Assembly (NCBI RefSeq): GCF_023091745.1
Contig: NW_026291482.1
Coordinates: forward strand, 1,798,001-1,862,000
Length of the DNA stretch: 64,000 bases
DNA from: Budorcas taxicolor
Lineage: Eukaryota > Chordata > Mammalia > Artiodactyla > Bovidae
Direction: 5' to 3'
In this document: positions 10,301 through 20,927 of the stretch, piece by piece
Position numbering within the stretch: position 1 is the stretch's first letter
Layout: every line of letters starts with the position of its first letter
Made by a program: the position numbers and the translations under genes
Notes under the pieces: generated by a model
The model's input: only the letters and a program-made list of their open reading frames with translations
The model's database searches: none
What the model was told of the DNA's origin: nothing

Positions 10301-11358
10301 AGGGGCTGCTTCCCTTGAGCTGGGGCTGCCGGCGGGAGCCCAGACACGCAGGGGCAGGCCCCACCACCTGCACACGTCTCTGCTGGGGAGCAGAGCGCTA
10401 AGGATATGACGTCTGTCAGGCACCTTCTCGGCGCCCACGGAGTCAGCCTCCAGGTGTGTGGGGCTGCAGACCACAGCCAGGGGACCTGGGAGCCTTGTGC
10501 TCTCCGTGCGGCGCTGAGTCTGGGCGGCCAAGCGAGCGCTGGAGGAGCCCTGCACTTGTCCTCCCCTCCCCTCTAAGAGAGGCCTCACTGCTGGAGGGCT
10601 TGGCAGTGTGCAAGCCACCGGCTCCTAAGCCTTCCCCACGGACGCCTGGGGCCTAGATGCAAAGGCAAGGCAGGAGTGGAGCTGAGGCCAGGAAGGCGCC
10701 AGTGGCCTCTCCCAGCATCGCGCAGCCTGCTCCTTCCTGGGCAGCAAGCCTAGCAGCGAGGCAAGCCTGGGCAAGTCTCGCCCAGGGCAGAGCAGCCTCG
10801 CGCAAGGCACTTGACTGGATCCGGCCTCTGAGCAGAGCTGGAGCTCTGCCGTACTGGAGGCACACTCGGCTCGGCCCAAGCAGGGATGGCAGCTGCACCT
10901 GGCTTGGCTCCCTCGACTCTTCCCAAGGAGGCTCGCTTCCAAGCGTACTCTGCACTTGGCTTCCAGGCAGGACTCCCCGCGCCTCCTGCCAGTCTTGGCA
11001 CAGGGGCTGCTTCCCCTGAGCTGAGGCTGTGGGCGGCAGCCCAGACACGCAGGGGCAGGCCCCAACCACCTGCCCACGTCTCTGCTGGTGGGGAGAGCAC
11101 TAGGGAAATGACGTCTGTCAGGCACCTTCTGGGCGCTCACGGAGTCAGCCTCCGGGTGTGTGGGGCTGCAGACCACAGCCAGGGGCCCTGGGAGCCTGGG
11201 GCTCTCCGTGCTGTGCTGAGTCTGGGCGGCCAAGCGAGCGCTGGAGGAGCCCTGCACTTGCCATTCCCTTCCCTATGACAGAGCTCTCACGGCTGGAGGG
11301 CTTGGCAGCGTGCAACCCACCAGCCCCTAAGCCCTCCGCAAGGACGCCTGGGGACTAG
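4344..11358. repeat. Five A/B dimers, first regular stretch of the array
   Basis: Dimers start at 4344, 5747, 7151, 8553 and 9956. The first ones are still noticeably divergent and the later ones approach the array consensus. The B unit at 6448 has lost its BamHI site (GGATAC for GGATCC) and carries the longer GGGGCGCCCC form, giving a 1404-bp dimer. The B unit at 7852 lacks one base near 8491, giving 1402 bp. The dimer at 8553 has the ACCTGTCTGGTGC variant seen again at 28897 and 40123. The dimer at 9956 has the linked CAACGAGG and GCCACACG markers also seen at 26090, 27494, 42928, 44331, 59781 and 61184. Confidence 0.9.
10657..11358. repeat. Representative B monomer (702 bp)
   Basis: This unit shows the common B state. 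The B-specific block GTGGCCTCTCCCAGCATCG lies near the start. A BamHI site GGATCC is at 10817-10822, one per dimer. The dyad GCAGAGCT-GG-AGCTCTGC is at 10832-10849. The segment AGGGATGGCAGCTGCACC follows, then the short GGACTCCCCGCG form (one base shorter than the GGGACGCCCC form in the 1406 block), GGTGGGGAGAGCACTAGG, and the B ending. Read in single-letter frames it gives long but overlapping open frames on both strands, with no codon structure that survives its neighbours' indels. Confidence 0.9.
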
Positions 11359-12059
11359 GTGCAAAGGCAAGGCAGGAGTGGAGCTGAGGCCAGGAAGGCG
11401 CCAGGAGCGTCTGCCTGTCTGGCGCAGCCTGCTCCTTCCCGGGCAGGAAGCCTAGCAGCGAGGCAAGTCTGGGCAAGGCTCGCCCAGGGCAGAGCAGCCT
11501 CACGCCAGCAACTCTGCCAGATCGGGCCTCTGAGCAGAGCTGGAGCTCTGCCGTACTGGAGGCTCACTGGGCTCCGCCCAAGGAGTGATTGCAGACGCAC
11601 GCAGCTGCGCTGCCTCCTCTTCTCCTGAGGAGGCTCGCTTCCCGCATGCTGTGCACTAGGCTTCCAGGCGGGGGCGCCCCGCGCCTCCTACAGGTCTTGC
11701 CTCAGGGGCTGCTTCCCTTGAGCTGGGGCTGCCGGCGGGAGCCCAGACACGCAGGGGCAGGCCCCACCACCTGCACACGTCTCTGCTGGGGAGCAGAGCG
11801 CTAGGGACATGACGTCTGTCAGGCACCTTCTGGGCGCCCACGGAGTCAGCCTCCGGGTGTGTGGGGCTGCAGACCACAGCCAGGGGACCTGGGAGCCTTG
11901 TGCTCTCCGTGCGGCGCTGAGTCTGGGCGGCCAAGCGAGCGCTGGAGGAGCCCTGCACTTGCCCTCCCCTCCCCTCTAAGAGAGGCCTCACTGCTGGAGG
12001 GCTTGGCAGTGTGCAAGCCACCGGCTCCTAAGCCTTCCCCACGGACGCCTGGGGCCTAG
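11359..12059. repeat. Representative A monomer (701 bp)
   Basis: This unit shows the common A state. It opens with GGAGCGTCTGCCTGTC and has CCAGATCGGG where B has the BamHI site. The dyad GCAGAGCT-GG-AGCTCTGC is at 11534-11551. A 10-bp perfect palindrome GGGGCGCCCC, specific to A and to long-form B units, is at 11671-11680. A TGACGTCT octamer is at 11810-11817 and a PstI site CTGCAG is at 11867-11872. The unit ends with the CCTCCCCTCCCCTC block. Confidence 0.9.
11534..11551. other. 18-bp dyad in the monomer (representative copy)
   Basis: GCAGAGCT and AGCTCTGC are perfect reverse complements separated by GG. The element recurs at offset +175 to +192 in almost every A and B monomer, and is disrupted in the two outermost units (1538 and 2237). 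An overlapping shorter inverted repeat (CTCTG-AG-CAGAG, 11528-11539) uses part of the same bases, so two alternative hairpins are possible. It contains a SacI site. A role in cruciform formation or protein binding is possible but is inference. Confidence 0.75.
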
Positions 12060-12760
12060 ATGCAAAGGCAAGGCAGGAGTGGAGCTGAGGCCAGGAAGGC
12101 GCCAGTGGCCTCTCCCAGCATCGCGCAGCCTGCTCCTTCCTGGGCAGCAAGCCTAGCAGCGAGGCAAGCCTGGGCAAGTCTCGCCCAGGGCAGAGCAGCC
12201 TCACGCCAGCAACTCTGCCAGATCGGGCCTCTGAGCAGAGCTGGAGCTCTGCCGTACTGGAGGCTCACTGGGCTCCGCCCAAGGAGTGATTGCAGACGCA
12301 CGCAGCTGCGCTGCCTCCTCTTCTCCCGAGGAGGCTCGCTTCCCGCATGCTGTGCACTAGGCTTCCAGGCGGGGGCGCCCCGCGCCTCCTACAGGTCTTG
12401 CCTCAGGGGCTGCTTCCCTTGAGCTGGGGCTGCCGGCGGGAGCCCAGACACGCAGGGGCAGGCCCCACCACCTGCACACGTCTCTGCTGGGGAGCAGAGC
12501 GCTAGGGACATGACGTCTGTCAGGCACCTTCTGGGCGCCCACGGAGTCAGCCTCCGGGTGTGTGGGGCTGCAGACCACAGCCAGGGGACCTGGGAGCCTT
12601 GTGCTCTCCGTGCGGCGCTGAGTCTGGGCGGCCAAGCGAGCGCTGGAGGAGCCCTGCACTTGCCCTCCCCTCCCCTCGACGAGAGGCCTCACTGCTGGAG
12701 GGCTTGGCAGTGTGCAAGCCACCGGCTCCTAAGCCTTCCCCACGGACGCCTGGGGCCTAG
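12060..12760. repeat. B/A hybrid monomer creating a trimeric unit
   Basis: This unit begins as family B (GTGGCCTCTCCCAGCATCG, GCAAGCCTGGGCAAGTC) and switches to family A (CACGCCAGCAACTCTGCC, CTCCGCCCAAGG and the A body and ending). The last B-specific base is 12179 and the first A-specific base is 12203, so the switch lies in the identical bases 12180-12202. It is followed directly by a normal B unit at 12761. The region 11359-13462 is therefore A, B/A, B (2104 bp) instead of a 1403-bp dimer. The BamHI site is absent, so neighbouring sites (10817 and 12921) are 2104 bp apart. This is the product expected from unequal crossover between an A and a B monomer one unit out of register. Confidence 0.9.
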
Positions 12761-15700
12761 ATGCAAAGGCAAGGCAGGAGTGGAGCTGAGGCCAGGAAGG
12801 CGCCAGTGGCCTCTCCCAGCATCGCGCAGCCTGCTCCTTCCTGGGCAGCAAGCCTAGCAGCGAGGCAAGCCTGGGCAAGTCTCGCCCAGGGCAGAGCAGC
12901 CTCGCGCAAGGCACTTGACTGGATCCGGCCTCTGAGCAGAGCTGGAGCTCTGCCGTACTGGAGGCACACTCGGCTCGGCCCAAGCAGGGATGGCAGCTGC
13001 ACCTGGCTTGGCTCCCTCGACTCTTCCCAAGGAGGCTCGCTTCCAAGCGTACTCTGCACTTGGCTTCCAGGCAGGACTCCCCGCGCCTCCTGCCAGTCTT
13101 GGCACAGGGGCTGCTTCCCCTGAGCTGAGGCTGTGGGCGGCAGCCCAGACACGCAGGGGCAGGCCCCAACCACCTGCCCACGTCTCTGCTGGTGGGGAGA
13201 GCACTAGGGAAATGACGTCTGTCAGGCACCTTCTGGGCGCTCACGGAGTCAGCCTCCGGGTGTGTGGGGCTGCAGACCACAGCCAGGGGCCCTGGGAGCC
13301 TGGGGCTCTCCGTGCTGTGCTGAGTCTGGGCGGCCAAGCGAGCGCTGGAGGAGCCCTGCACTTGCCATTCCCTTCCCTATGACAGAGCTCTCACGGCTGC
13401 AGGGCTTGGCAGCGTGCAACCCACCGGCCCCTAAGCCCTCCGCAAGGACGCCTGGGGACTAGGTGCAAAGGCAAGGCAGGAGTGGAGCTGAGGCCAGGAA
13501 GGCGCCAGGAGCGTCTGCCTGTCTGGCGCAGCCTGCTCCTTCCCGGGCAGGAAGCCTAGCAGCGAGGCAAGTCTGGGCAAGGCTCGCCCAGGGCAGAGCA
13601 GCCTCACGCCAGCAACTCTGCCAGATCGGACCTCTGAGCAGAGCTGGAGCTCTGCCGCACTGGAGTCTCACTGGGCTCCGCCCAAGGAGTGATTGCAGAC
13701 GCACGCAGCTGCGCTGCCTCCTCTTCTCCTGAGGAGGCTCGCTTCCCGCATGCTGTGCACTAGGCTTCCAGGCGGGGGCGCCCAGCGCCTCCTACAGGTC
13801 TTGCCTCAGGGGCTGCTTCCCTTGAGCTGGGGCTGCCGGCGGGAGCCCAGACACGCAGGGGCAGGCCCCACCACCTGCACACGTCTCTGCTGGGGAGCAG
13901 AGCGCTAGGGACATGACGTCTGTCAGGCACCTTCTGGGCGCCCACGGAGTCAGCCTCCGGGTGTGTGGGGCTGCAGACCACAGCCAGGGGACCTGGGAGC
14001 CTTGTGCTCTCCGTGCGGCACTGAGTCTGGGCGGCCAAGCGAGCGCTGGAGGAGCCCTGCACTTGCCCTCCCCTCCCCTCTAAGAGAGGCCTCACTGCTG
14101 GAGGGCTTGGCAGTGTGCAAGCCACCGGCTCCTAAGCCTTCCCCACGGACGCCTGGGGCCTAGATGCAAAGGCAAGGCAGGAGTGGAGCTGAGGCCAGGA
14201 AGGCGCCAGTGGCCTCTCCCAGCATCGCGCAGCCTGCTCCTTCCTGGGCAGCAAGCCTAGCAGCGAGGCAAGCCTGGGCAAGTCTCGCCCAGGGCAGAGC
14301 AGCCTCGCGCAAGGCACTTGACTGGATCCGGCCTCTGAGCAGAGCTGGAGCTCTGCCGTACTGGAGGCACACTCGGCTCGGCCCAAGCAGGGATGGCAGC
14401 TGCACCTGGCTTGGCTCCCTCGACTCTTCCCAAGGAGGCTCGCTTCCAAGCGTACTCTGCACTTGGCTTCCAGGCAGGACTCCCCGCGCCTCCTGCCAGT
14501 CTTGGCACAGGGGCTGCTTCCCCTGAGCTGAGGCTGTGGGCGGCAGCCCAGACACGCAGGGGCAGGCCCCAACCACCTGCCCACGTCTCTGCTGGTGGGG
14601 AGAGCACTAGGGAAATGACGTCTGTCAGGCACCTTCTGGGCGCTCACGGAGTCAGCCTCCGGGTGTGTGGGGCTGCAGACCACAGCCAGGGGCCCTGGGA
14701 GCCTGGGGCTCTCCGTGCTGTGCTGAGTCTGGGCGGCCAAGCGAGCGCTGGAGGAGCCCTGCACTTGCCATTCCCTTCCCTATGACAGAGCTCTCACGGC
14801 TGCAGGGCTTGGCAGCGTGCAACCCACCGGCCCCTAAGCCCTCCGCAAGGACGCCTGGGGACTAGGTGCAAAGGCAAGGCAGGAGTGGAGCTGAGGCCAG
14901 GAAGGCGCCAGGAGCGTCTGCCTGTCTGGCGCAGCCTGCTCCTTCCCGGGCAGGAAGCCTAGCAGCGAGGCAAGTCTGGGCAAGGCTCGCCCAGGGCAGA
15001 GCAGCCTCACGCCAGCAACTCTGCCAGATCGGGCCTCTGAGCAGAGCTGGAGCTCTGCCGTACTGGAGGCTCACTGGGCTCCGCCCAAGGAGTGATTGCA
15101 GACGCACGCAGCTGCGCTGCCTCCTCTTCTCCTGAGGAGGCTCGCTTCCCGCATGCTGTGCACTAGGCTTCCAGGCGGGGGCGCCCCGCGCCTCCTACAG
15201 GTCTTGCCTCAGGGGCTGCTTCCCTTGAGCTGGGGCTGCCGGCGGGAGCCCAGACACGCAGGGGCAGGCCCCACTACCTGCACACGTCTCTGCTGGGGAG
15301 CAGAGCGCTAGGGACATGACGTCTGTCAGGCACCTTCTGGGCGCCCACGGAGTCAGCCTCCGGGTGTGTGGGGCTGCAGACCACAGCCAGGGGACCTGGG
15401 AGCCTTGTGCTCTCCGTGCGGCGCTGAGTCTGGGCGGCCAAGCGAGCGCTGGAGGAGCCCTGCACTTGCCCTCCCCTCCCCTCTAAGAGAGGCCTCACTG
15501 CTGGAGGGCTTGGCAGTGTGCAAGCCACCGGCTCCTAAGCCTTCCCCACGGACGCCTGGGGCCTAGATGCAAAGGCAAGGCAGGAGTGGAGCTGAGGCCA
15601 GGAAGGCGCCAGTGGCCTCTCCCAGCATCGCGCAGCCTGCTCCTTCCTGGGCAGCAAGCCTAGCAGCGAGGCAAGCCTGGGCAAGTCTCGCCCAGGGCAG

Positions 15701-18700
15701 AGCAGCCTCGCGCAAGGCACTTGACTGGATCCGGCCTCTGAGCAGAGCTGGAGCTCTGCCGTACTGGAGGCACACTCGGCTCGGCCCAAGCAGGGATGGC
15801 AGCTGCACCTGGCTTGGCTCCCTCGACTCTTCCCAAGGAGGCTCGCTTCCAAGCGTACTCTGCACTTGGCTTCCAGGCAGGACTCCCCGCGCCTCCTGCC
15901 AGTCTTGGCACAGGGGCTGCTTCCCCTGAGCTGAGGCTGTGGGCGGCAGCCCAGACACGCAGGGGCAGGCCCCAACCACCTGCCCACGTCTCTGCTGGTG
16001 GGGAGAGCACTAGGGAAATGACGTCTGTCAGGCACCTTCTGGGCGCTCACGGAGTCAGCCTCCGGGTGTGTGGGGCTGCAGACCACAGCCAGGGGCCCTG
16101 GGAGCCTGGGGCTCTCCGTGCTGTGCTGAGTCTGGGCGGCCAAGCGAGCGCTGGAGGAGCCCTGCACTTGCCATTCCCTTCCCTATGACAGAGCTCTCAC
16201 GGCTGCAGGGCTTGGCAGCGTGCAACCCACCGGCCCCTAAGCCCTCCGCAAGGACGCCTGGGGACTAGGTGCAAAGGCAAGGCAGGAGTGGAGCTGAGGC
16301 CAGGAAGGCGCCAGGAGCGTCTGCCTGTCTGGCGCAGCCTGCTCCTTCCCGGGCAGGAAGCCTAGCAGCGAGGCAAGTCTGGGCAAGGCTCGCCCAGGGC
16401 AGAGCAGCCTCACGCCAGCAACTCTGCCAGATCGGGCCTCTGAGCAGAGCTGGAGCTCTGCCGTACTGGAGGCTCACTGGGCTCCGCCCAAGGAGTGATT
16501 GCAGACGCACGCAGCTGCGCTGCCTCCTCTTCTCCCGAGGAGGCTCGCTTCCCGCATGCTGTGCACTAGGCTTCCAGGCGGGGGCGCCCCGCGCCTCCTA
16601 CAGGTCTTGCCTCAGGGGCTGCTTCCCTTGAGCTGGGGCTGCCGGCGGGAGCCCAGACACGCAGGGGCAGGCCCCACTACCTGCACACGTCTCTGCTGGG
16701 GAGCAGAGCGCTAGGGACATGACGTCTGTCAGGCACCTTCTGGGCGCCCACGGAGTCAGCCTCCGGGTGTGTGGGGCTGCAGACCACAGCCAGGGGACCT
16801 GGGAGCCTTGTGCTCTCCGTGCGGCGCTGAGTCTGGGCGGCCAAGCGAGCGCTGGAGGAGCCCTGCACTTGCCCTCCCCTCCCCTCGACGAGAGGCCTCA
16901 CTGCTGGAGGGCTTGGCAGTGTGCAAGCCACCGGCTCCTAAGCCTTCCCCACGGACGCCTGGGGCCTAGATGCAAAGGCAAGGCAGGAGTGGAGCTGAGG
17001 CCAGGAAGGCGCCAGTGGCCTCTCCCAGCATCGCGCAGCCTGCTCCTTCCTGGGCAGCAAGCCTAGCAGCGAGGCAAGCCTGGGCAAGTCTCGCCCAGGG
17101 CAGAGCAGCCTCGCGCAAGGCACTTGACTGGATCCGGCCTCTGAGCAGAGCTGGAGCTCTGCCGTACTGGAGGCACACTCGGCTCGGCCCAAGCAGGGAT
17201 GGCAGCTGCACCTGGCTTGGCTCCCTCGACTCTTCCCAAGGAGGCTCGCTTCCAAGCGTACTCTGCACTTGGCTTCCAGGCAGGACTCCCCGCGCCTCCT
17301 GCCAGTCTTGGCACAGGGGCTGCTTCCCCTGAGCTGAGGCTGTGGGCGGCAGCCCAGACACGCAGGGGCAGGCCCCAACCACCTGCCCACGTCTCTGCTG
17401 GTGGGGAGAGCACTAGGGAAATGACGTCTGTCAGGCACCTTCTGGGCGCTCACGGAGTCAGCCTCCGGGTGTGTGGGGCTGCAGACCACAGCCAGGGGCC
17501 CTGGGAGCCTGGGGCTCTCCGTGCTGTGCTGAGTCTGGGCGGCCAAGCGAGCGCTGGAGGAGCCCTGCACTTGCCATTCCCTTCCCTATGACAGAGCTCT
17601 CACGGCTGCAGGGCTTGGCAGCGTGCAACCCACCGGCCCCTAAGCCCTCCGCAAGGACGCCTGGGGACTAGGTGCAAAGGCAAGGCAGGAGTGGAGCTGA
17701 GGCCAGGAAGGCGCCAGGAGCGTCTGCCTGTCTGGCGCAGCCTGCTCCTTCCCGGGCAGGAAGCCTAGCAGCGAGGCAAGTCTGGGCAAGGCTCGCCCAG
17801 GGCAGAGCAGCCTCACGCCAGCAACTCTGCCAGATCGGACCTCTGAGCAGAGCTGGAGCTCTGCCGCACTGGAGGCTCACTGGGCTCCGCCCAAGGAGTG
17901 ATTGCAGACGCACGCAGCTGCGCTGCCTCCTCTTCTCCCGAGGAGGCTCGCTTCCCGCATGCTGTGCACTAGGCTTCCAGGCGGGGGCGCCCAGCGCCTC
18001 CTACAGGTCTTGCCTCAGGGGCTGCTTCCCTTGAGCTGGGGCTGCCGGCGGGAGCCCAGACACGCAGGGGCAGGCCCCACCACCTGCACACGTCTCTGCT
18101 GGGGAGCAGAGCGCTAGGGACATGACGTCTGTCAGGCACCTTCTGGGCGCCCACGGAGTCAGCCTCCGGGTGTGTGGGGCTGCAGACCACAGCCAGGGGA
18201 CCTGGGAGCCTTGTGCTCTCCGTGCGGCACTGAGTCTGGGCGGCCAAGCGAGCGCTGGAGGAGCCCTGCACTTGCCCTCCCCTCCCCTCTAAGAGAGGCC
18301 TCACTGCTGGAGGGCTTGGCAGTGTGCAAGCCACCGGCTCCTAAGCCTTCCCCACGGACGCCTGGGGCCTAGATGCAAAGGCAAGGCAGGAGTGGAGCTG
18401 AGGCCAGGAAGGCGCCAGTGGCCTCTCCCAGCATCGCGCAGCCTGCTCCTTCCTGGGCAGCAAGCCTAGCAGCGAGGCAAGCCTGGGCAAGTCTCGCCCA
18501 GGGCAGAGCAGCCTCGCGCAAGGCACTTGACTGGATCCGGCCTCTGAGCAGAGCTGGAGCTCTGCCGTACTGGAGGCACACTCGGCTCGGCCCAAGCAGG
18601 GATGGCAGCTGCACCTGGCTTGGCTCCCTCGACTCTTCCCAAGGAGGCTCGCTTCCAAGCGTACTCTGCACTTGGCTTCCAGGCAGGACTCCCCGCGCCT

Positions 18701-20927
18701 CCTGCCAGTCTTGGCACAGGGGCTGCTTCCCCTGAGCTGAGGCTGTGGGCGGCAGCCCAGACACGCAGGGGCAGGCCCCAACCACCTGCCCACGTCTCTG
18801 CTGGTGGGGAGAGCACTAGGGAAATGACGTCTGTCAGGCACCTTCTGGGCGCTCACGGAGTCAGCCTCCGGGTGTGTGGGGCTGCAGACCACAGCCAGGG
18901 GCCCTGGGAGCCTGGGGCTCTCCGTGCTGTGCTGAGTCTGGGCGGCCAAGCGAGCGCTGGAGGAGCCCTGCACTTGCCATTCCCTTCCCTATGACAGAGC
19001 TCTCACGGCTGCAGGGCTTGGCAGCGTGCAACCCACCGGCCCCTAAGCCCTCCGCAAGGACGCCTGGGGACTAGGTGCAAAGGCAAGGCAGGAGTGGAGC
19101 TGAGGCCAGGAAGGCGCCAGGAGCGTCTGCCTGTCTGGCGCAGCCTGCTCCTTCCCGGGCAGGAAGCCTAGCAGCGAGGCAAGTCTGGGCAAGGCTCGCC
19201 CAGGGCAGAGCAGCCTCACGCCAGCAACTCTGCCAGATCGGGCCTCTGAGCAGAGCTGGAGCTCTGCCGTACTGGAGGCTCACTGGGCTCCGCCCAAGGA
19301 GTGATTGCAGACGCACGCAGCTGCGCTGCCTCCTCTTCTCCCGAGGAGGCTCGCTTCCCGCATGCTGTGCACTAGGCTTCCAGGCGGGGGCGCCCCGCGC
19401 CTCCTACAGGTCTTGCCTCAGGGGCTGCTTCCCTTGAGCTGGGGCTGCCGGCGGGAGCCCAGACACGCAGGGGCAGGCCCCACTACCTGCACACGTCTCT
19501 GCTGGGGAGCAGAGCGCTAGGGACATGACGTCTGTCAGGCACCTTCTGGGCGCCCACGGAGTCAGCCTCCGGGTGTGTGGGGCTGCAGACCACAGCCAGG
19601 GGACCTGGGAGCCTTGTGCTCTCCGTGCGGCGCTGAGTCTGGGCGGCCAAGCGAGCGCTGGAGGAGCCCTGCACTTGCCCTCCCCTCCCCTCTAAGAGAG
19701 GCCTCACTGCTGGAGGGCTTGGCAGTGTGCAAGCCACCGGCTCCTAAGCCTTCCCCACGGACGCCTGGGGCCTAGATGCAAAGGCAAGGCAGGAGTGGAG
19801 CTGAGGCCAGGAAGGCGCCAGTGGCCTCTCCCAGCATCGCGCAGCCTGCTCCTTCCTGGGCAGCAAGCCTAGCAGCGAGGCAAGCCTGGGCAAGTCTCGC
19901 CCAGGGCAGAGCAGCCTCGCGCAAGGCACTTGACTGGATCCGGCCTCTGAGCAGAGCTGGAGCTCTGCCGTACTGGAGGCACACTCGGCTCGGCCCAAGC
20001 AGGGATGGCAGCTGCACCTGGCTTGGCTCCCTCGACTCTTCCCAAGGAGGCTCGCTTCCAAGCGTACTCTGCACTTGGCTTCCAGGCAGGACTCCCCGCG
20101 CCTCCTGCCAGTCTTGGCACAGGGGCTGCTTCCCCTGAGCTGAGGCTGTGGGCGGCAGCCCAGACACGCAGGGGCAGGCCCCAACCACCTGCCCACGTCT
20201 CTGCTGGTGGGGAGAGCACTAGGGAAATGACGTCTGTCAGGCACCTTCTGGGCGCTCACGGAGTCAGCCTCCGGGTGTGTGGGGCTGCAGACCACAGCCA
20301 GGGGCCCTGGGAGCCTGGGGCTCTCCGTGCTGTGCTGAGTCTGGGCGGCCAAGCGAGCGCTGGAGGAGCCCTGCACTTGCCATTCCCTTCCCTATGACAG
20401 AGCTCTCACGGCTGCAGGGCTTGGCAGCGTGCAACCCACCGGCCCCTAAGCCCTCCGCAAGGACGCCTGGGGACTAGGTGCAAAGGCAAGGCAGGAGTGG
20501 AGCTGAGGCCAGGAAGGCGCCAGGAGCGTCTGCCTGTCTGGCGCAGCCTGCTCCTTCCCGGGCAGGAAGCCTAGCAGCGAGGCAAGTCTGGGCAAGGCTC
20601 GCCCAGGGCAGAGCAGCCTCACGCCAGCAACTCTGCCAGATCGGGCCTCTGAGCAGAGCTGGAGCTCTGCCGTACTGGAGGCTCACTGGGCTCCGCCCAA
20701 GGAGTGATTGCAGACGCACGCAGCTGCGCTGCCTCCTCTTCTCCCGAGGAGGCTCGCTTCCCGCATGCTGTGCACTAGGCTTCCAGGCGGGGGCGCCCCG
20801 CGCCTCCTACAGGTCTTGCCTCAGGGGCTGCTTCCCTTGAGCTGGGGCTGCCGGCGGGAGCCCAGACACGCAGGGGCAGGCCCCACCACCTGCACACGTC
20901 TCTGCTGGGAAGCAGAGCGCTAGGGAT
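12510..20927. repeat. 4209-bp (three-dimer) tandem duplication
   Basis: Rare variants recur exactly 4209 bp apart. The CGACGAGAGG form is in the A units near 12.68 and 16.89 kb. GGACCTCTGAGC with GCCGCACTGG is near 13.63-13.66 and 17.84-17.87 kb. CGCCCAGCGCC is near 13.79 and 18.00 kb, GCGGCACTGAG near 14.02 and 18.23 kb, and CCCACTACCTG near 15.27 and 19.48 kb. Copies are approximately 12510-16718 and 16719-20927, with ends uncertain by several hundred bases. Private differences exist (GGAGTCTCAC only in copy one near 13.67 kb; TCTCCTGAGG against TCTCCCGAGG in two A units), so the copies have diverged or been partly converted. CCCACTACCTG also occurs near 16.67 kb. Confidence 0.75.

Noticed and set aside
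11665..11685. CTCF binding site in A monomers (CCAGGCGGGGGCGCC)
   Set aside because: It resembles the CTCF core but mismatches the important YA positions, so I would not call it without binding data.
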